This document shows, piece by piece, positions 8,392 through 16,130 of a stretch of 64,000 nt of DNA. The position numbers and the translations under genes were made by a program. The notes below the pieces were generated by a model. That model ran no database searches. It saw nothing but the letters and a program-made list of their open reading frames with translations, and was not told the origin of the DNA. The stretch covers positions 310,001 through 374,000 of the forward strand of contig NZ_RWIU01000005.1 of assembly GCF_003944765.1 (NCBI RefSeq), written 5' to 3'. The stretch is from Hymenobacter perfusus. GTDB taxonomy: Bacteria; Bacteroidota; Bacteroidia; Cytophagales; Hymenobacteraceae. Each line of letters opens with the position of its first letter. The first letter of the stretch is position 1.

Positions 8392-8446
8392 TCAATCACA
8401 GATTTTCGCTGATTACGTGAATGACGCAATTATTGGCTAGTATGAC

Positions 8447-8466
8447 CCGGTCCGGCACCGGACCGG
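8447..8466. repeat. Minimal REP palindrome
   Basis: Two perfect 9-bp arms (CCGGTCCGG and CCGGACCGG) around CA. These are the outer stem bases of the REP family seen at 7589, 12152, 42161 and 63248, with the inner stem missing. Confidence 0.6.
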
Positions 8467-8474
8467 ATTAAACA

Positions 8475-8504
8475 CAAAAAAGCCGACCCATTTCTGGATC
8501 GGCT
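8475..8504 (-). terminator. Terminator of the tRNA-Leu gene
   Basis: On the minus strand, AGCCGATCC pairs with GGGTCGGCT (one G-T pair) and is followed by a run of T. It lies 5 bp past the tRNA 3' end. Confidence 0.8.
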
Positions 8505-8508
8505 TCTG

Positions 8509-8590
8509 TGCGCTCGGGGAGACTCGAACTCCCACACCTTGCGGAACTGCCGCCTGAAGACAGCGCGTCTACCAATTTCGCCACAAGCGC
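8509..8590 (-). tRNA. tRNA-Leu (CAG)
   Basis: The minus strand folds into a class II cloverleaf: 7-bp acceptor stem (GCGCTTG with CGAGCGC), D arm with TTGGTAGACGC, anticodon stem CTGTC/GGCAG around the loop TTCAGGC (anticodon CAG), a long variable arm, and the T arm GGGAGTTCGAGTCTCCC. The CCA end is not encoded. It is flanked by two PAP2 genes and has its own promoter and terminator. Confidence 0.95.
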
Positions 8591-8636
8591 AGCACTTTTT
8601 ATCGCCTGACCTCCGTGTGAGTGTCATTTGATGCTG

Positions 8637-8668
8637 CAAAGATAAGGGCCTTTTTCAACGCATGTCAA
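8637..8668 (-). promoter_or_regulatory. Promoter of tRNA-Leu
   Basis: Perfect -7 box TATCTTTG (8637-8644) with a TTG -33 element at 8666-8668 (within TTGACA), 21 bp apart. This agrees with the Bacteroidota pattern TTG-N17-23-TAnnTTTG. The tRNA 5' end is 46 bp downstream. Confidence 0.7.
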
Positions 8669-8721
8669 GCTTTGGTCTAAAAAAAGGCAGATTATTTTCC
8701 GCAAAATATTTCGATTCTGCG

Positions 8722-9438
8722 CTATGTAGGCTGTTTTTCAGTTGTTTGCACTTGTTTTCGGAAGCGTTTTTTTGTTTGCATTTCCACGCGTTTCAGGACC
8801 GGAATGGCCACCACCAGCCACGCGGCTCCCGCCGTGAAGCCCGCCAGTACATCGGTGGCGTAGTGCACCCGCAGGTACACCCGCGTGAGGCCAATAAGCA
8901 GCACGATGCTCACCAGCAGGGCAATAAGCCCGTAGCGCCAGGCCGGGCGGCGCACGTGCGTCCAGACCAGGTACATGAGCAAGCCGTAGAACGAGGCCGA
9001 AATCATGGCGTGGCCGCTGGGGAAGCTCAGGCCCGAGGCCGACACCAGCGGCAGCAGCGGCCGGGGACGGTTGTAGAACTGCTTCAGCACCAGGTTTAGC
9101 GTGATGCTGCCCAGCGCCACGACGGGCACCAGCAGAGAATACCAGCGGTGTCGCCGCATCAGCAGAAACCAGTTGACCAGCAGCCCCGCCGCCCCGGTGA
9201 TAAAGTTGCGCGAGGCCAGAAACGTAATGCCCTCTACCCAGTCCTGCCGGTTGGGTCCCAGCAGCCGGCGCGTCCAGCGGAACGCCTCCGCATCAAAAGT
9301 GGCAGCATCCTGATCGAACACCTCCCGGCCCAGGGCCAGAAACAGCACCACTCCCAGCGTCCCGAGGGCCAGGGTAATGGCAAATTCCGTCAGAAACAGG
9401 GTAAAGCCGGCCACTAGCCGCCGCAGAGGGTTGGTCAT
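8722..9438 (-). CDS. PAP2-family membrane phosphatase (second copy)
   Basis: A 238-residue membrane protein with the PAP2 motifs KQFYNRPRP, PSGHAM and TRVYLRVHYATD, and about six membrane segments. It likely acts at the inner membrane on a lipid phosphate or pyrophosphate. The order and spacing of motifs match the 7717-8391 protein, so the pair probably arose by duplication and is now split by the tRNA-Leu unit. The C-terminal tail is lysine-rich and cytoplasmic-looking. Its start faces the divergent methyltransferase gene at 9515. Confidence 0.88.
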   Translation of the reverse strand: MTNPLRRLVAGFTLFLTEFAITLALGTLGVVLFLALGREVFDQDAATFDAEAFRWTRRLLGPNRQDWVEGITFLASRNFITGAAGLLVNWFLLMRRHRWYSLLVPVVALGSITLNLVLKQFYNRPRPLLPLVSASGLSFPSGHAMISASFYGLLMYLVWTHVRRPAWRYGLIALLVSIVLLIGLTRVYLRVHYATDVLAGFTAGAAWLVVAIPVLKRVEMQTKKRFRKQVQTTEKQPT

Positions 9439-9514
9439 GGATATGGCATACGCAAAAACCGGTGGCGCGGTATCCGGCGGCGCGGGTGCATCTTGCCGGC
9501 TGTTTGTTGCTGCT

Positions 9515-10165
9515 ATGCCTTCCCTTCCTGATTCCGGCTTTGATTTCGTGGCGGCTTTCTACGATCCGCTGGCCCAGCTAGTGTACGGCCCGGCATTGCG
9601 CCGGGCGCAGCAGGCGGTCCTGACGGCCGGCCTGCCGACGGGGGCGGCCCGGGTGCTCATCATCGGGGGTGGTACGGGCTGGGTGCTGGGCGAGGTGCTG
9701 CGGCGCAACCCGGCGGCTCGCCTGCTGTACCTGGAAGCCTCGCCCCGGATGCTGCACCAAAGCCAGGAGTGGCTGCACCGACGTCTGCCACAGCACGCGG
9801 CGCAGGTGGAGTTTCGGCTGGGTACGGAGGCCGCCCTGCAGCCGCAGGAGCTGTTCGAAGCGGTACTGACGTTTTTCTTCCTGGATCTGTTTGAGCCCAC
9901 CCGGCTGCGCGACATCGTGGGGCGGCTGCGGACAGCATTGGTACCCACAGGCGTTTGGCTGCTGGCCGATTTCGGACCACCCAAAGCGTGGTGGCACCGG
10001 CTGCTGCTGGGACTGATGTACCACTTTTTCGGGCTGACTACCGGCATCAGCGCCCGCCACCGGCCGCCCATTGAGGCCGAGTTGCACCGCATCGGCCTGA
10101 TGCCGGAAGCGGCCGGGCAGTTTTTTGGGCGAATGGTAGAAGCCAGCGTGTGGCGAGCGGCGTAA
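9515..10165 (+). CDS. Class I SAM-dependent methyltransferase
   Basis: A 216-residue cytoplasmic protein. Motif I is clear (VLIIGGGTGWVL, SAM-binding glycine loop near residue 45), followed by an acidic strand end (LLYLEASP) and a later hydrophobic motif (LTFFFLDLFEP) typical of the Rossmann methyltransferase fold. The substrate is not evident; the family includes ubiquinone/menaquinone and small-molecule methylases. The ATG at 9515 gives a normal N-terminus; upstream ATGs would add a low-complexity leader that overlaps the divergent PAP2 start. Confidence 0.75.
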   Translation: MPSLPDSGFDFVAAFYDPLAQLVYGPALRRAQQAVLTAGLPTGAARVLIIGGGTGWVLGEVLRRNPAARLLYLEASPRMLHQSQEWLHRRLPQHAAQVEFRLGTEAALQPQELFEAVLTFFFLDLFEPTRLRDIVGRLRTALVPTGVWLLADFGPPKAWWHRLLLGLMYHFFGLTTGISARHRPPIEAELHRIGLMPEAAGQFFGRMVEASVWRAA

Positions 10166-10259
10166 GGTATTGGTTATTCGTTTTTGGTTATTGAGTTGGA
10201 ATGACGTTCTACCAAAAACCAAGAACTAAAAACCGACAACTGGCAACCGGCAACGGAAA
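10166..10259. repeat. Inverted pair of degenerate 7-mer arrays
   Basis: Starts immediately after the methyltransferase stop. The right half (10213-10254) is six consecutive 7-mers ending in AAC (for example caaaaac, cggcaac). The left half (10166-10200) reads as the same kind of 7-mers on the opposite strand. Only the three last bases of each unit are kept. Confidence 0.7.
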
Positions 10260-10263
10260 GCCG

Positions 10264-10271
10264 TAGGTTCG
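10264..10271 (+). promoter_or_regulatory. Weak -7 box (TAGGTTCG) upstream of M61 gene
   Basis: Matches TAnnTTTG at five of six fixed positions and lies 38 bp before the ATG at 10310. No -33 TTG is seen at the usual distance. Confidence 0.35.
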
Positions 10272-10309
10272 CGTCTGTATCCATCTTCTACCTGTTTCCT
10301 GACTGAGTT

Positions 10310-12142
10310 ATGCGGAAAACCGCCGCCCTGCTTCTATTAAGCCTGCCGCTGGCCCTGGGCCGCCCCGCTTTGGCCCAGGCTCCCGTACAGTACTCTTTGG
10401 CCTTCCCCAACGCCGTCCATCACGAAGCCCGGGTGACGGTTACGTTCCGGGAGGTGCCGGCCGGACCGCTGCAGGTGCGTATGGCCCGCTCCTCGCCCGG
10501 CCGCTACGCGTTGCACGAGTTTGCCAAGAACGTATATGACGTGCAGGCCACCGACTCGAAAGGCCAGGTCTTGTCGGTGGTCAAACCCGACCCCTACGGC
10601 TGGGCCGTGGCCGGCCACGACGGTACGGTGGTGTTCACCTACACCCTCTTCGGCGACCGGACCGACGGCACCTACGCCGGCATCGACCAGCGCCACGCCC
10701 ACCTGAACATGCCCGCCACGCTGGCGTACGCCCAGGGGCTGGAGCAACGGCCCGCCGCCGTGCAGTTTCAGTTGCCCGAGGGCTGGACGGTAGCCTCCCA
10801 GCTCAAGCCCGAAGCCAACGGCACCTGGACCGCGCCGCACCTGCAATACCTGATGGACTCGCCTACTTCACTGGGGCCGCAGCAGGTGCGCAGCTGGCAG
10901 GAAGCAGGCCGCACCATCGAAATGCAGGTGCTGCACGATGGTACGCCCGCCGAGCTGGATGCCTACGTAGCCAATACCAAAAAGGTGGTAAAGGAAGCCG
11001 CCGCCATCTTCGGGGGGCTGCCGGAGTACGATTTCGGCCGCTACACCTTCGTGGCCAACTACCTGCCCCAGACCAGCGGCGACGGCATGGAGCACCGGAA
11101 CTCCACCAGCCTCACCAGCAACCGCCCCTTGCGCGGCCCCGGGGCCATCGACAACCTGGGCACCGTGGCCCATGAGTTTTTCCATAGCTGGAACGTGGAG
11201 CGCCTGCGCCCCCAGGATCTGGAGCCGTTCGACTTTCAGCGGGCCAACATGAGCAGCAACCTGTGGTTTGCCGAGGGCTTTACGCAGTATTACGGCGAGC
11301 TGCTGCTGCGCCGGGCGGGCGTGTACACCGATGCGGAATACGCCAAGGAAGCCCTCAGCGGCATCGTGGGCGCGATGTTGCTTTCGCCCGGGGCCGCCCG
11401 CTACTCGCCGGTGTACATGAGCCAGCAGGCCCCGTTCGTGGATGCCGCCGCTGCCATCGACCCCAACAACCGCGCGAATACTTACCTGAGCTACTACTAC
11501 ATCGGGGCCGCCAACGCACTGGCCCTGGACCTGGAGCTGCGTAGCCGCTTTAAAACCGACCTCGACACCTACATGCGCGCCCTCTGGCAGCAGCACGGCG
11601 CGCAGCAGAACTACGCCCCCGCCAAACCCTACACCCTGCGCGATTTGCAACAAGTGCTGGGTACGGTGACGAAGGACACGGCCTTTGCCGGGCAGTTTTT
11701 CCGCCAGCACATTACGGGCCACGAGCTGCCGAAATACGAGCAGCTGCTGGCTCCAGCCGGACTATTGGTGCGCCCGGCCCGCGCCGGCCACACCACACTG
11801 GGAGCCCGTCTGCAGTTCAACCCCGACAGCACCGCCACGCTGGGCACTACCCTGCTGGGCAGCCCCCTCTACCAGGCCGGCCTGGACCGGGAAGACGTGG
11901 TGCTGAAGCTGGACGGCCGCAAGCCCATCAATGCCAAAGCAATGCAAACTCTGTTGGCCGCCCACAAGCCCGGCGACGCGCTGCCCCTGGAGTACCGCAC
12001 CCGCGGCCTCGTGCGCACGGCTACCGTCACGCTCCAGGAAGACAACGCGCTGGAAGTAGTGACCTACGAAGACGCCAAACGCCCCGTCACGAAGGCCCAG
12101 AAGAAGTTCCGGGAAGCGTGGCTGAGCGGGAAGGCAAGGTAG
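10310..12142 (+). CDS. M61-family (glycyl aminopeptidase-like) metallopeptidase with PDZ domain
   Basis: A 610-residue exported protein with signal peptide (LLLLSLPLALGRPALAQA). The N-terminal beta-rich domain is followed by the zinc site HEFFH (His288, Glu289, His292) and a downstream glutamate ligand in LWFAEGFTQYY (Glu322). The C-terminal ~100 residues are a PDZ-like domain (GSPLYQAGLDREDVVLKLDG). M61 enzymes are zinc aminopeptidases; this one likely acts in the periplasm on peptides. Convergent with the GlgC-like gene, with a REPIN in the 130-bp gap. Confidence 0.88.
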   Translation: MRKTAALLLLSLPLALGRPALAQAPVQYSLAFPNAVHHEARVTVTFREVPAGPLQVRMARSSPGRYALHEFAKNVYDVQATDSKGQVLSVVKPDPYGWAVAGHDGTVVFTYTLFGDRTDGTYAGIDQRHAHLNMPATLAYAQGLEQRPAAVQFQLPEGWTVASQLKPEANGTWTAPHLQYLMDSPTSLGPQQVRSWQEAGRTIEMQVLHDGTPAELDAYVANTKKVVKEAAAIFGGLPEYDFGRYTFVANYLPQTSGDGMEHRNSTSLTSNRPLRGPGAIDNLGTVAHEFFHSWNVERLRPQDLEPFDFQRANMSSNLWFAEGFTQYYGELLLRRAGVYTDAEYAKEALSGIVGAMLLSPGAARYSPVYMSQQAPFVDAAAAIDPNNRANTYLSYYYIGAANALALDLELRSRFKTDLDTYMRALWQQHGAQQNYAPAKPYTLRDLQQVLGTVTKDTAFAGQFFRQHITGHELPKYEQLLAPAGLLVRPARAGHTTLGARLQFNPDSTATLGTTLLGSPLYQAGLDREDVVLKLDGRKPINAKAMQTLLAAHKPGDALPLEYRTRGLVRTATVTLQEDNALEVVTYEDAKRPVTKAQKKFREAWLSGKAR

Positions 12143-12151
12143 CTACATGCC

Positions 12152-12265
12152 CCGGTCTGGCAGGCGTAGCCTGTCGGACCGGTTGAAGTAAGCTGACACC
12201 CGCACGACGACGCAACAACATCAGCACGCGGCAACCGGTCCGACAGGCTGCGCCTGCCGGACCGG
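12152..12265. repeat. REPIN-like element, second complete copy
   Basis: Arms 12152-12185 and 12232-12265 are complementary at 32 of 34 positions, with a 46-bp spacer. The single-arm hairpin is preserved by compensatory changes relative to the 7589 copy (inner pairs G-C to A-T and T-A to C-G). It fills the gap between convergent stops at 12142 and 12272. Confidence 0.85.
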
Positions 12266-12271
12266 TACGGC

Positions 12272-13438
12272 CTACGCGGTTTCCTCGTCGGCGGGGTCGC
12301 CCAGCACTTTCACCTTTTCGCCCCACCAGCGGCGGCCTTCCGTCAGGTCGTAACCGGCATCGACCACCACGCGGCGCAGGTGCACGCCGGCGGCTACGTG
12401 GGTATTGCCCAACAGCACACATTCTTCCAGCACGGCCCCGGCGGCCACCGTCACGCCCGGTCCCAGCACGCTGCGGCGCACGGTGCCCGCTACCCGACAG
12501 CCGGGTGCCAGCAGGCTATCCGACACCTCACTGCCGGCATCCAGCCGGGCCGGGGGGCGCGGCAGGGCCAGAGTGTATAGGGGCCAGTTGGGAGCATCCA
12601 GCGGCACACCGTGACCATCGAGCACGTCCATGTGGGCCTGCCAGTACACCTGCGGGATGCCCACGTCGCGCCAGTAGGTGGTCAGCGGATAGGCGTAAGC
12701 GCGGCCGTTCTGCACCAGGGCGGGCAGCAGGTAGTCGCCGAAATCCTTGAGGTTGGCGTGCTGTGCGGCCAGTTCCGTGAGCGTGCGGTCGAGCGTGGCC
12801 ATGTCATAGAGAAAGACCTCCGTGGTAATGGTATCCGACAGCGGCCGGGTGGGCTTGTAGGCGAAGCGCTGCACCCGCCCGGCCCGGGTCAGGCGCACGT
12901 TGCCGAAGCGGGTGGCTGTGTCCTGGGGCGGCACGGGCGTGGTGACCATCGTCAGGTGGGCGCGGCGGCGCAGGTGTTCGGCCAGCACCGCCCCAAAATC
13001 GAGGGTGTAAAGATGGTCGGCCGAGAGGACCAGCAGCACATCGGGGGCAAACTCCCGGATCAGGGGCAGTTGCCGGTAGAGCGCATCAGCATTGCCGCCG
13101 GCAAAGCCGCCGCCTTCGGGGCCAGTGGCGGGCGGTAGCACCCGCAGCCCGCCGTAGGTACGGTCCAAGTCCCAGGGCCGGCCGCCGCCAAGGTGGTCGT
13201 TGAGCGTGTGCAGCTCGTAGGATTCCAGCACCCACACGTCGGTGAGGCCGGAGTTGACGCAGTTGGAGAGGGCGAAATCGATGAGGCGGTAGGTGCCCGC
13301 GAAGGGCAGCACCGGCTTGGCCCGCCGCCGGGTGAGGGCCCCCATGCGGGAGCCGGCCCCGCCGGCCAGTACCAGCACCAGCACTTTCTGGCCGTGCAGA
13401 CGCGTGCCACGGGCCTGGTTAAGAACGGGAGTTTGCAT
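12272..13438 (-). CDS. glgC: Glucose-1-phosphate adenylyltransferase-like nucleotidyltransferase
   Basis: A 388-residue enzyme with the signature of ADP-glucose pyrophosphorylase: GGAGSRMGALTRRRAKPVLPF near residues 26-46, YRLIDFALSNCVNSG at 50-64, and a C-terminal left-handed beta-helix. The reaction is glucose-1-phosphate plus ATP to ADP-glucose, the committed step of bacterial glycogen synthesis. It is somewhat shorter than typical GlgC (about 400-430 residues) and no other glycogen gene is adjacent, so another sugar-nucleotide product is possible. Confidence 0.75.
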   Translation of the reverse strand: MQTPVLNQARGTRLHGQKVLVLVLAGGAGSRMGALTRRRAKPVLPFAGTYRLIDFALSNCVNSGLTDVWVLESYELHTLNDHLGGGRPWDLDRTYGGLRVLPPATGPEGGGFAGGNADALYRQLPLIREFAPDVLLVLSADHLYTLDFGAVLAEHLRRRAHLTMVTTPVPPQDTATRFGNVRLTRAGRVQRFAYKPTRPLSDTITTEVFLYDMATLDRTLTELAAQHANLKDFGDYLLPALVQNGRAYAYPLTTYWRDVGIPQVYWQAHMDVLDGHGVPLDAPNWPLYTLALPRPPARLDAGSEVSDSLLAPGCRVAGTVRRSVLGPGVTVAAGAVLEECVLLGNTHVAAGVHLRRVVVDAGYDLTEGRRWWGEKVKVLGDPADEETA

Positions 13439-13513
13439 AAGCAGATCAGTCGGCGAAACGACTCTGCTTACGCAACCCCTGCCCTAACCGCCGAAACTAC
13501 CCGTACCCGCGCG

Positions 13514-14167
13514 CTACCCGCCAGCCAGCAACCGCCACACCACGGACCCCACGAAGCAGACCACGCCCAGAATCAGAATGCGCAGGCCATGCGCCTGATC
13601 GGCGCGGCTGAAGGCCGGCACGGTGCGGCCGTCAGGCAGCTGCCGGGTATGCCGGTACAGGTGCCAGCCGATAAACATGGCTACCAAGCCGCCCAACAGA
13701 GCCACCGCATAGCCAAACAGCACCCAGGCCTTCTGGGACGGCTCGGGCTGGGCCAGATCATGGAGGCGCTGCTGCCGCAGCCGCTCCAGCAGCGCCGGGC
13801 TGACCTGCTGACCGCGCTGGTGCAGAATGCGGCGGGCCAGGGCCACATCGAAACTATTCCATTCATCGGGCTTGAGCAGGACATCCAGCAGCTCTTCCTC
13901 CGTGAAGCGAAACAGGTAGTGGTCGGCCGGGGCAGTGGCCGTCAATACCTCATCAGCGGCCCGTTCCAGCGCCCGGACGGCCTCCATATCGGCCGGCCGC
14001 ACCTGCACCACGAAGTAGGAGTTGGTAGGATTGAACGCAAACGACGGGTCGATGCGGGGCTGATCCAGGAGGGTTTCGTAGGGAATATCGTGCTGATGCA
14101 GCAGCTGCAGCAGGGGCTGGGCCACTTCTACATTCGGAAAGCGCTGATACGATTGGAATTCGCTCAT
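13514..14167 (-). CDS. DUF2007-like protein with two C-terminal membrane helices
   Basis: 217 residues. The N-terminal ~80 residues resemble the small DUF2007 (putative signal-transducing) fold: YQRFPNVEVAQPLLQLLHQHDIPYETL then YFVVQVRPADMEAVRAL. A helical linker and two hydrophobic helices (VLFGYAVALLGGLVAMFIGWHL and LRILILGVVCFVGSVVWRLL) follow. The ATG at 14167 is chosen because it directly precedes the domain; an in-frame codon at 14215 adds only unstructured residues. Divergent from the barrel gene at 14287. Function unknown. Confidence 0.65.
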   Translation of the reverse strand: MSEFQSYQRFPNVEVAQPLLQLLHQHDIPYETLLDQPRIDPSFAFNPTNSYFVVQVRPADMEAVRALERAADEVLTATAPADHYLFRFTEEELLDVLLKPDEWNSFDVALARRILHQRGQQVSPALLERLRQQRLHDLAQPEPSQKAWVLFGYAVALLGGLVAMFIGWHLYRHTRQLPDGRTVPAFSRADQAHGLRILILGVVCFVGSVVWRLLAGG

Positions 14168-14243
14168 GGGTAACTGCAATAGAGTGGCGCAAGGTTGTGT
14201 TTTTTCTCCGGCCACGCACCACTTCGGGCCGCTTGTCGTTTCG

Positions 14244-14251
14244 TACCTTAG
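14244..14251 (+). promoter_or_regulatory. -7 box (TACCTTAG) upstream of 14287 gene
   Basis: Matches TAnnTTTG except for A at the third T. It lies 35 bp before the ATG at 14287, in the divergent intergenic region. Confidence 0.4.
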
Positions 14252-14286
14252 CTACTGATTTCACCCGCTGCCCGGCGGCCCCACTT

Positions 14287-14856
14287 ATGATCCGACTTTC
14301 TCTGCTTTCGATTGGTTGCCTACTGACCGTCACTGCCCAGGCCCAAACCACCGAGCCTGCCCGGCCACGGCTGGGGCTGCAGCCGCGCTACCACCTGGAG
14401 GCCGGGGCCACGTTTGCCGGTCGCTACGGCTCGGCCACCTACCTGAGCCCCACGGTTTCGGTGCCGCTCACGAAGCGGTTCTCGGTGTTTGGCGGCGTTA
14501 CGTACCTACGTACCACGCCGGGGCTCGCCTACGCGCCATTCGGCGAAAATGGCCGAACCCTGCCAAATGCCACGAACCATTATTTGATTCAGGGCGGCGG
14601 GCAGTATGCGCTTTCACCTCGTCTCACGCTCACCGGCTCCGCCTGGAAGGATCTGACGCCCACCAACGGCCTCACCGTAAATCCATACGCCGGCTTCGGG
14701 GGCAACCTGGGGACAGGCGTGAATCTGCGGGCCGATTATCACATCACCGAGAATTTCTCGGTATCGGGCGGGGTGCGGGTGAGCAACGGGGCCACGGCAT
14801 ATCCGGGCGGGGCGTATTCGCCATTGTTCGGGTCGGGTACACCACTTGGCTATTGA
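14287..14856 (+). CDS. Predicted outer-membrane beta-barrel protein
   Basis: 189 residues with signal peptide (MIRLSLLSIGCLLTVTAQAQ). The mature part alternates short amphipathic strands with Gly/Asn turns (HLEAGATFAGRYGS, VFGGVTYLRT, FSVSGGVRVSNGA), typical of a small outer-membrane barrel. It ends in an aromatic residue (LGY). No enzyme motif. The ATG at 14287 is the first codon that gives the signal peptide. A strong terminator follows at 14881. Confidence 0.65.
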   Translation: MIRLSLLSIGCLLTVTAQAQTTEPARPRLGLQPRYHLEAGATFAGRYGSATYLSPTVSVPLTKRFSVFGGVTYLRTTPGLAYAPFGENGRTLPNATNHYLIQGGGQYALSPRLTLTGSAWKDLTPTNGLTVNPYAGFGGNLGTGVNLRADYHITENFSVSGGVRVSNGATAYPGGAYSPLFGSGTPLGY

Positions 14857-14880
14857 TATTCTGTCCTTCAGGGAACAGGC

Positions 14881-14922
14881 AAACGGGCAATCTGAACCAG
14901 CTTCGGATTGCCCGTTTGTTTT
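14881..14922 (+). terminator. Terminator after barrel gene
   Basis: Perfect 12-bp stem (AAACGGGCAATC with GATTGCCCGTTT) followed by gttttg. The A-rich left flank could also let it work on the other strand. Confidence 0.8.
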
Positions 14923-14964
14923 GCTGTTTCTTTGGGACGGTTTTCCGCTGTATTCTTCTCTTTC

Positions 14965-15981
14965 ATGGCTTCTGCTCCCCGTTTCGTCTCCAATCCGCAC
15001 TTGCCCATCATCAAGCCCAACTACCCCGGCAACAGGATGATCGGGCGCGAATACTGCAATGGGGAGGAGTTGTACGAGCCCGGTTTCGGTACCGTGCTCA
15101 AATGGCAGCTCAGCAAAAACCCGCAGAAAGAGGCTAAGAAGGCGGATACCTGGGTGCCGACGGTGGTTGACTGCACCGCTTTTCTGCAAGGTCGTGAGGA
15201 CGGGCTGGTGTGGCTGGGCCACGCCTCATTTGTGCTGCGGGTGAGTGGCAAAACCCTGCTGTTCGACCCGGTGCTGTTTTCCTCTCTGGGCCTGCGCCGC
15301 CGCCATGCGCTGCCTTGCGCAGTGGAACAGCTCACCGGCCTCGATTACCTGTTGCTCAGCCACGGCCACCGCGACCATCTGGACGAGAAATCAGTTAAGC
15401 TACTGGCCCGCCAGAATCCGCAGCTACGGGCGTTGGGGCCGCTGGGCATGGCGGGGCTGCTGCGGGGCATGGCCCAGGAGCTACCGGTGCAGGAAGCCGG
15501 CTGGTGGCAGCAGTTCGATTTGGGACTGGACGCGCCGTTTGAGCTGTTTTATCTGCCCGCTTCCCACTGGCACCGCCGGGGGCTTACCGATCTGAACACG
15601 GTACTCTGGGGTTCCTTCCTGCTGCGCCTGCCCGATGGCCGTACCCTGTACTTCGCCGGCGACACGTCGATGGCCCCGCATTTCGAGGCCATTGAAAAGC
15701 AGTTTGGCCCGCTGGATATCGTACTGATGCCAATTGGAGCCTACAAGCCGGCCTACATGATGCAGATGAGCCACGTAAATCCGCACGAGGCCGCCAAAGC
15801 GGTGAACCAGCTGCGCGCCGGCCACGTGGTACCCATGCACTACGGCACCTTTGACCTGAGCGACGAGCCGGCCTCCGAGCCGCTGCAGCAGCTCCGGCAC
15901 GTAGCCCAGGGCGGTATGCTGCGTGGCGAGTTGCATGCGCCCGCCGTGGGGGAAGTGCTCCGCTGGCAGGAGTGGGTATAG
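14965..15981 (+). CDS. MBL-fold metallo-hydrolase (NAPE-PLD/UlaG-like)
   Basis: A 338-residue cytoplasmic enzyme. The metal-binding motif HGHRDH sits in LLLSHGHRDHLDEKS, followed by a second histidine region (LPASHWHRRGL), FAGDTS with the bridging aspartate, and a terminal HYGTF histidine. The order and the SHVNPHEAAKAV segment resemble the bacterial NAPE-phospholipase-D/UlaG-like branch of the metallo-beta-lactamase fold. The substrate cannot be named. The ATG at 14965 starts just downstream of the terminator of the previous gene. Confidence 0.8.
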   Translation: MASAPRFVSNPHLPIIKPNYPGNRMIGREYCNGEELYEPGFGTVLKWQLSKNPQKEAKKADTWVPTVVDCTAFLQGREDGLVWLGHASFVLRVSGKTLLFDPVLFSSLGLRRRHALPCAVEQLTGLDYLLLSHGHRDHLDEKSVKLLARQNPQLRALGPLGMAGLLRGMAQELPVQEAGWWQQFDLGLDAPFELFYLPASHWHRRGLTDLNTVLWGSFLLRLPDGRTLYFAGDTSMAPHFEAIEKQFGPLDIVLMPIGAYKPAYMMQMSHVNPHEAAKAVNQLRAGHVVPMHYGTFDLSDEPASEPLQQLRHVAQGGMLRGELHAPAVGEVLRWQEWV

Positions 15982-15986
15982 GCTGG

Positions 15987-16121
15987 GTTGCCGGTTATCA
16001 GGTAGATGAATAGCGTGTAGTTAGCCGCTTGTTGGTAGCTTTGATACCTTATTTCATCCGTGGCCGACGGCTTGTTGCTTTTTCTCCTCGAACTGGCAAC
16101 CAGTAACCGGCAACCGGTAAC
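15987..16121. repeat. Inverted 7-mer repeat array
   Basis: The right part (16087-16121) is five consecutive 7-mers all ending in AAC (for example tggcaac, cagtaac). The left part (15987-16000) holds two such units on the opposite strand (gttgccg, gttatca). The 86 bp between includes a possible -7 box at 16036. Ends 9 bp before the symporter ATG. Confidence 0.6.
16036..16043 (+). promoter_or_regulatory. -7 box (TAGCTTTG) upstream of symporter
   Basis: Perfect match to TAnnTTTG, 87 bp before the ATG at 16131. The transcript leader would carry the 7-mer array at 16087-16121. Confidence 0.5.
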
Positions 16122-16130
16122 TGCTTCTCC

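Noticed and set aside
8722..9438. Prophage or integrative element at tRNA-Leu
   Set aside because: No integrase, no repeat of the tRNA 3' end nearby, and GC content is ordinary.
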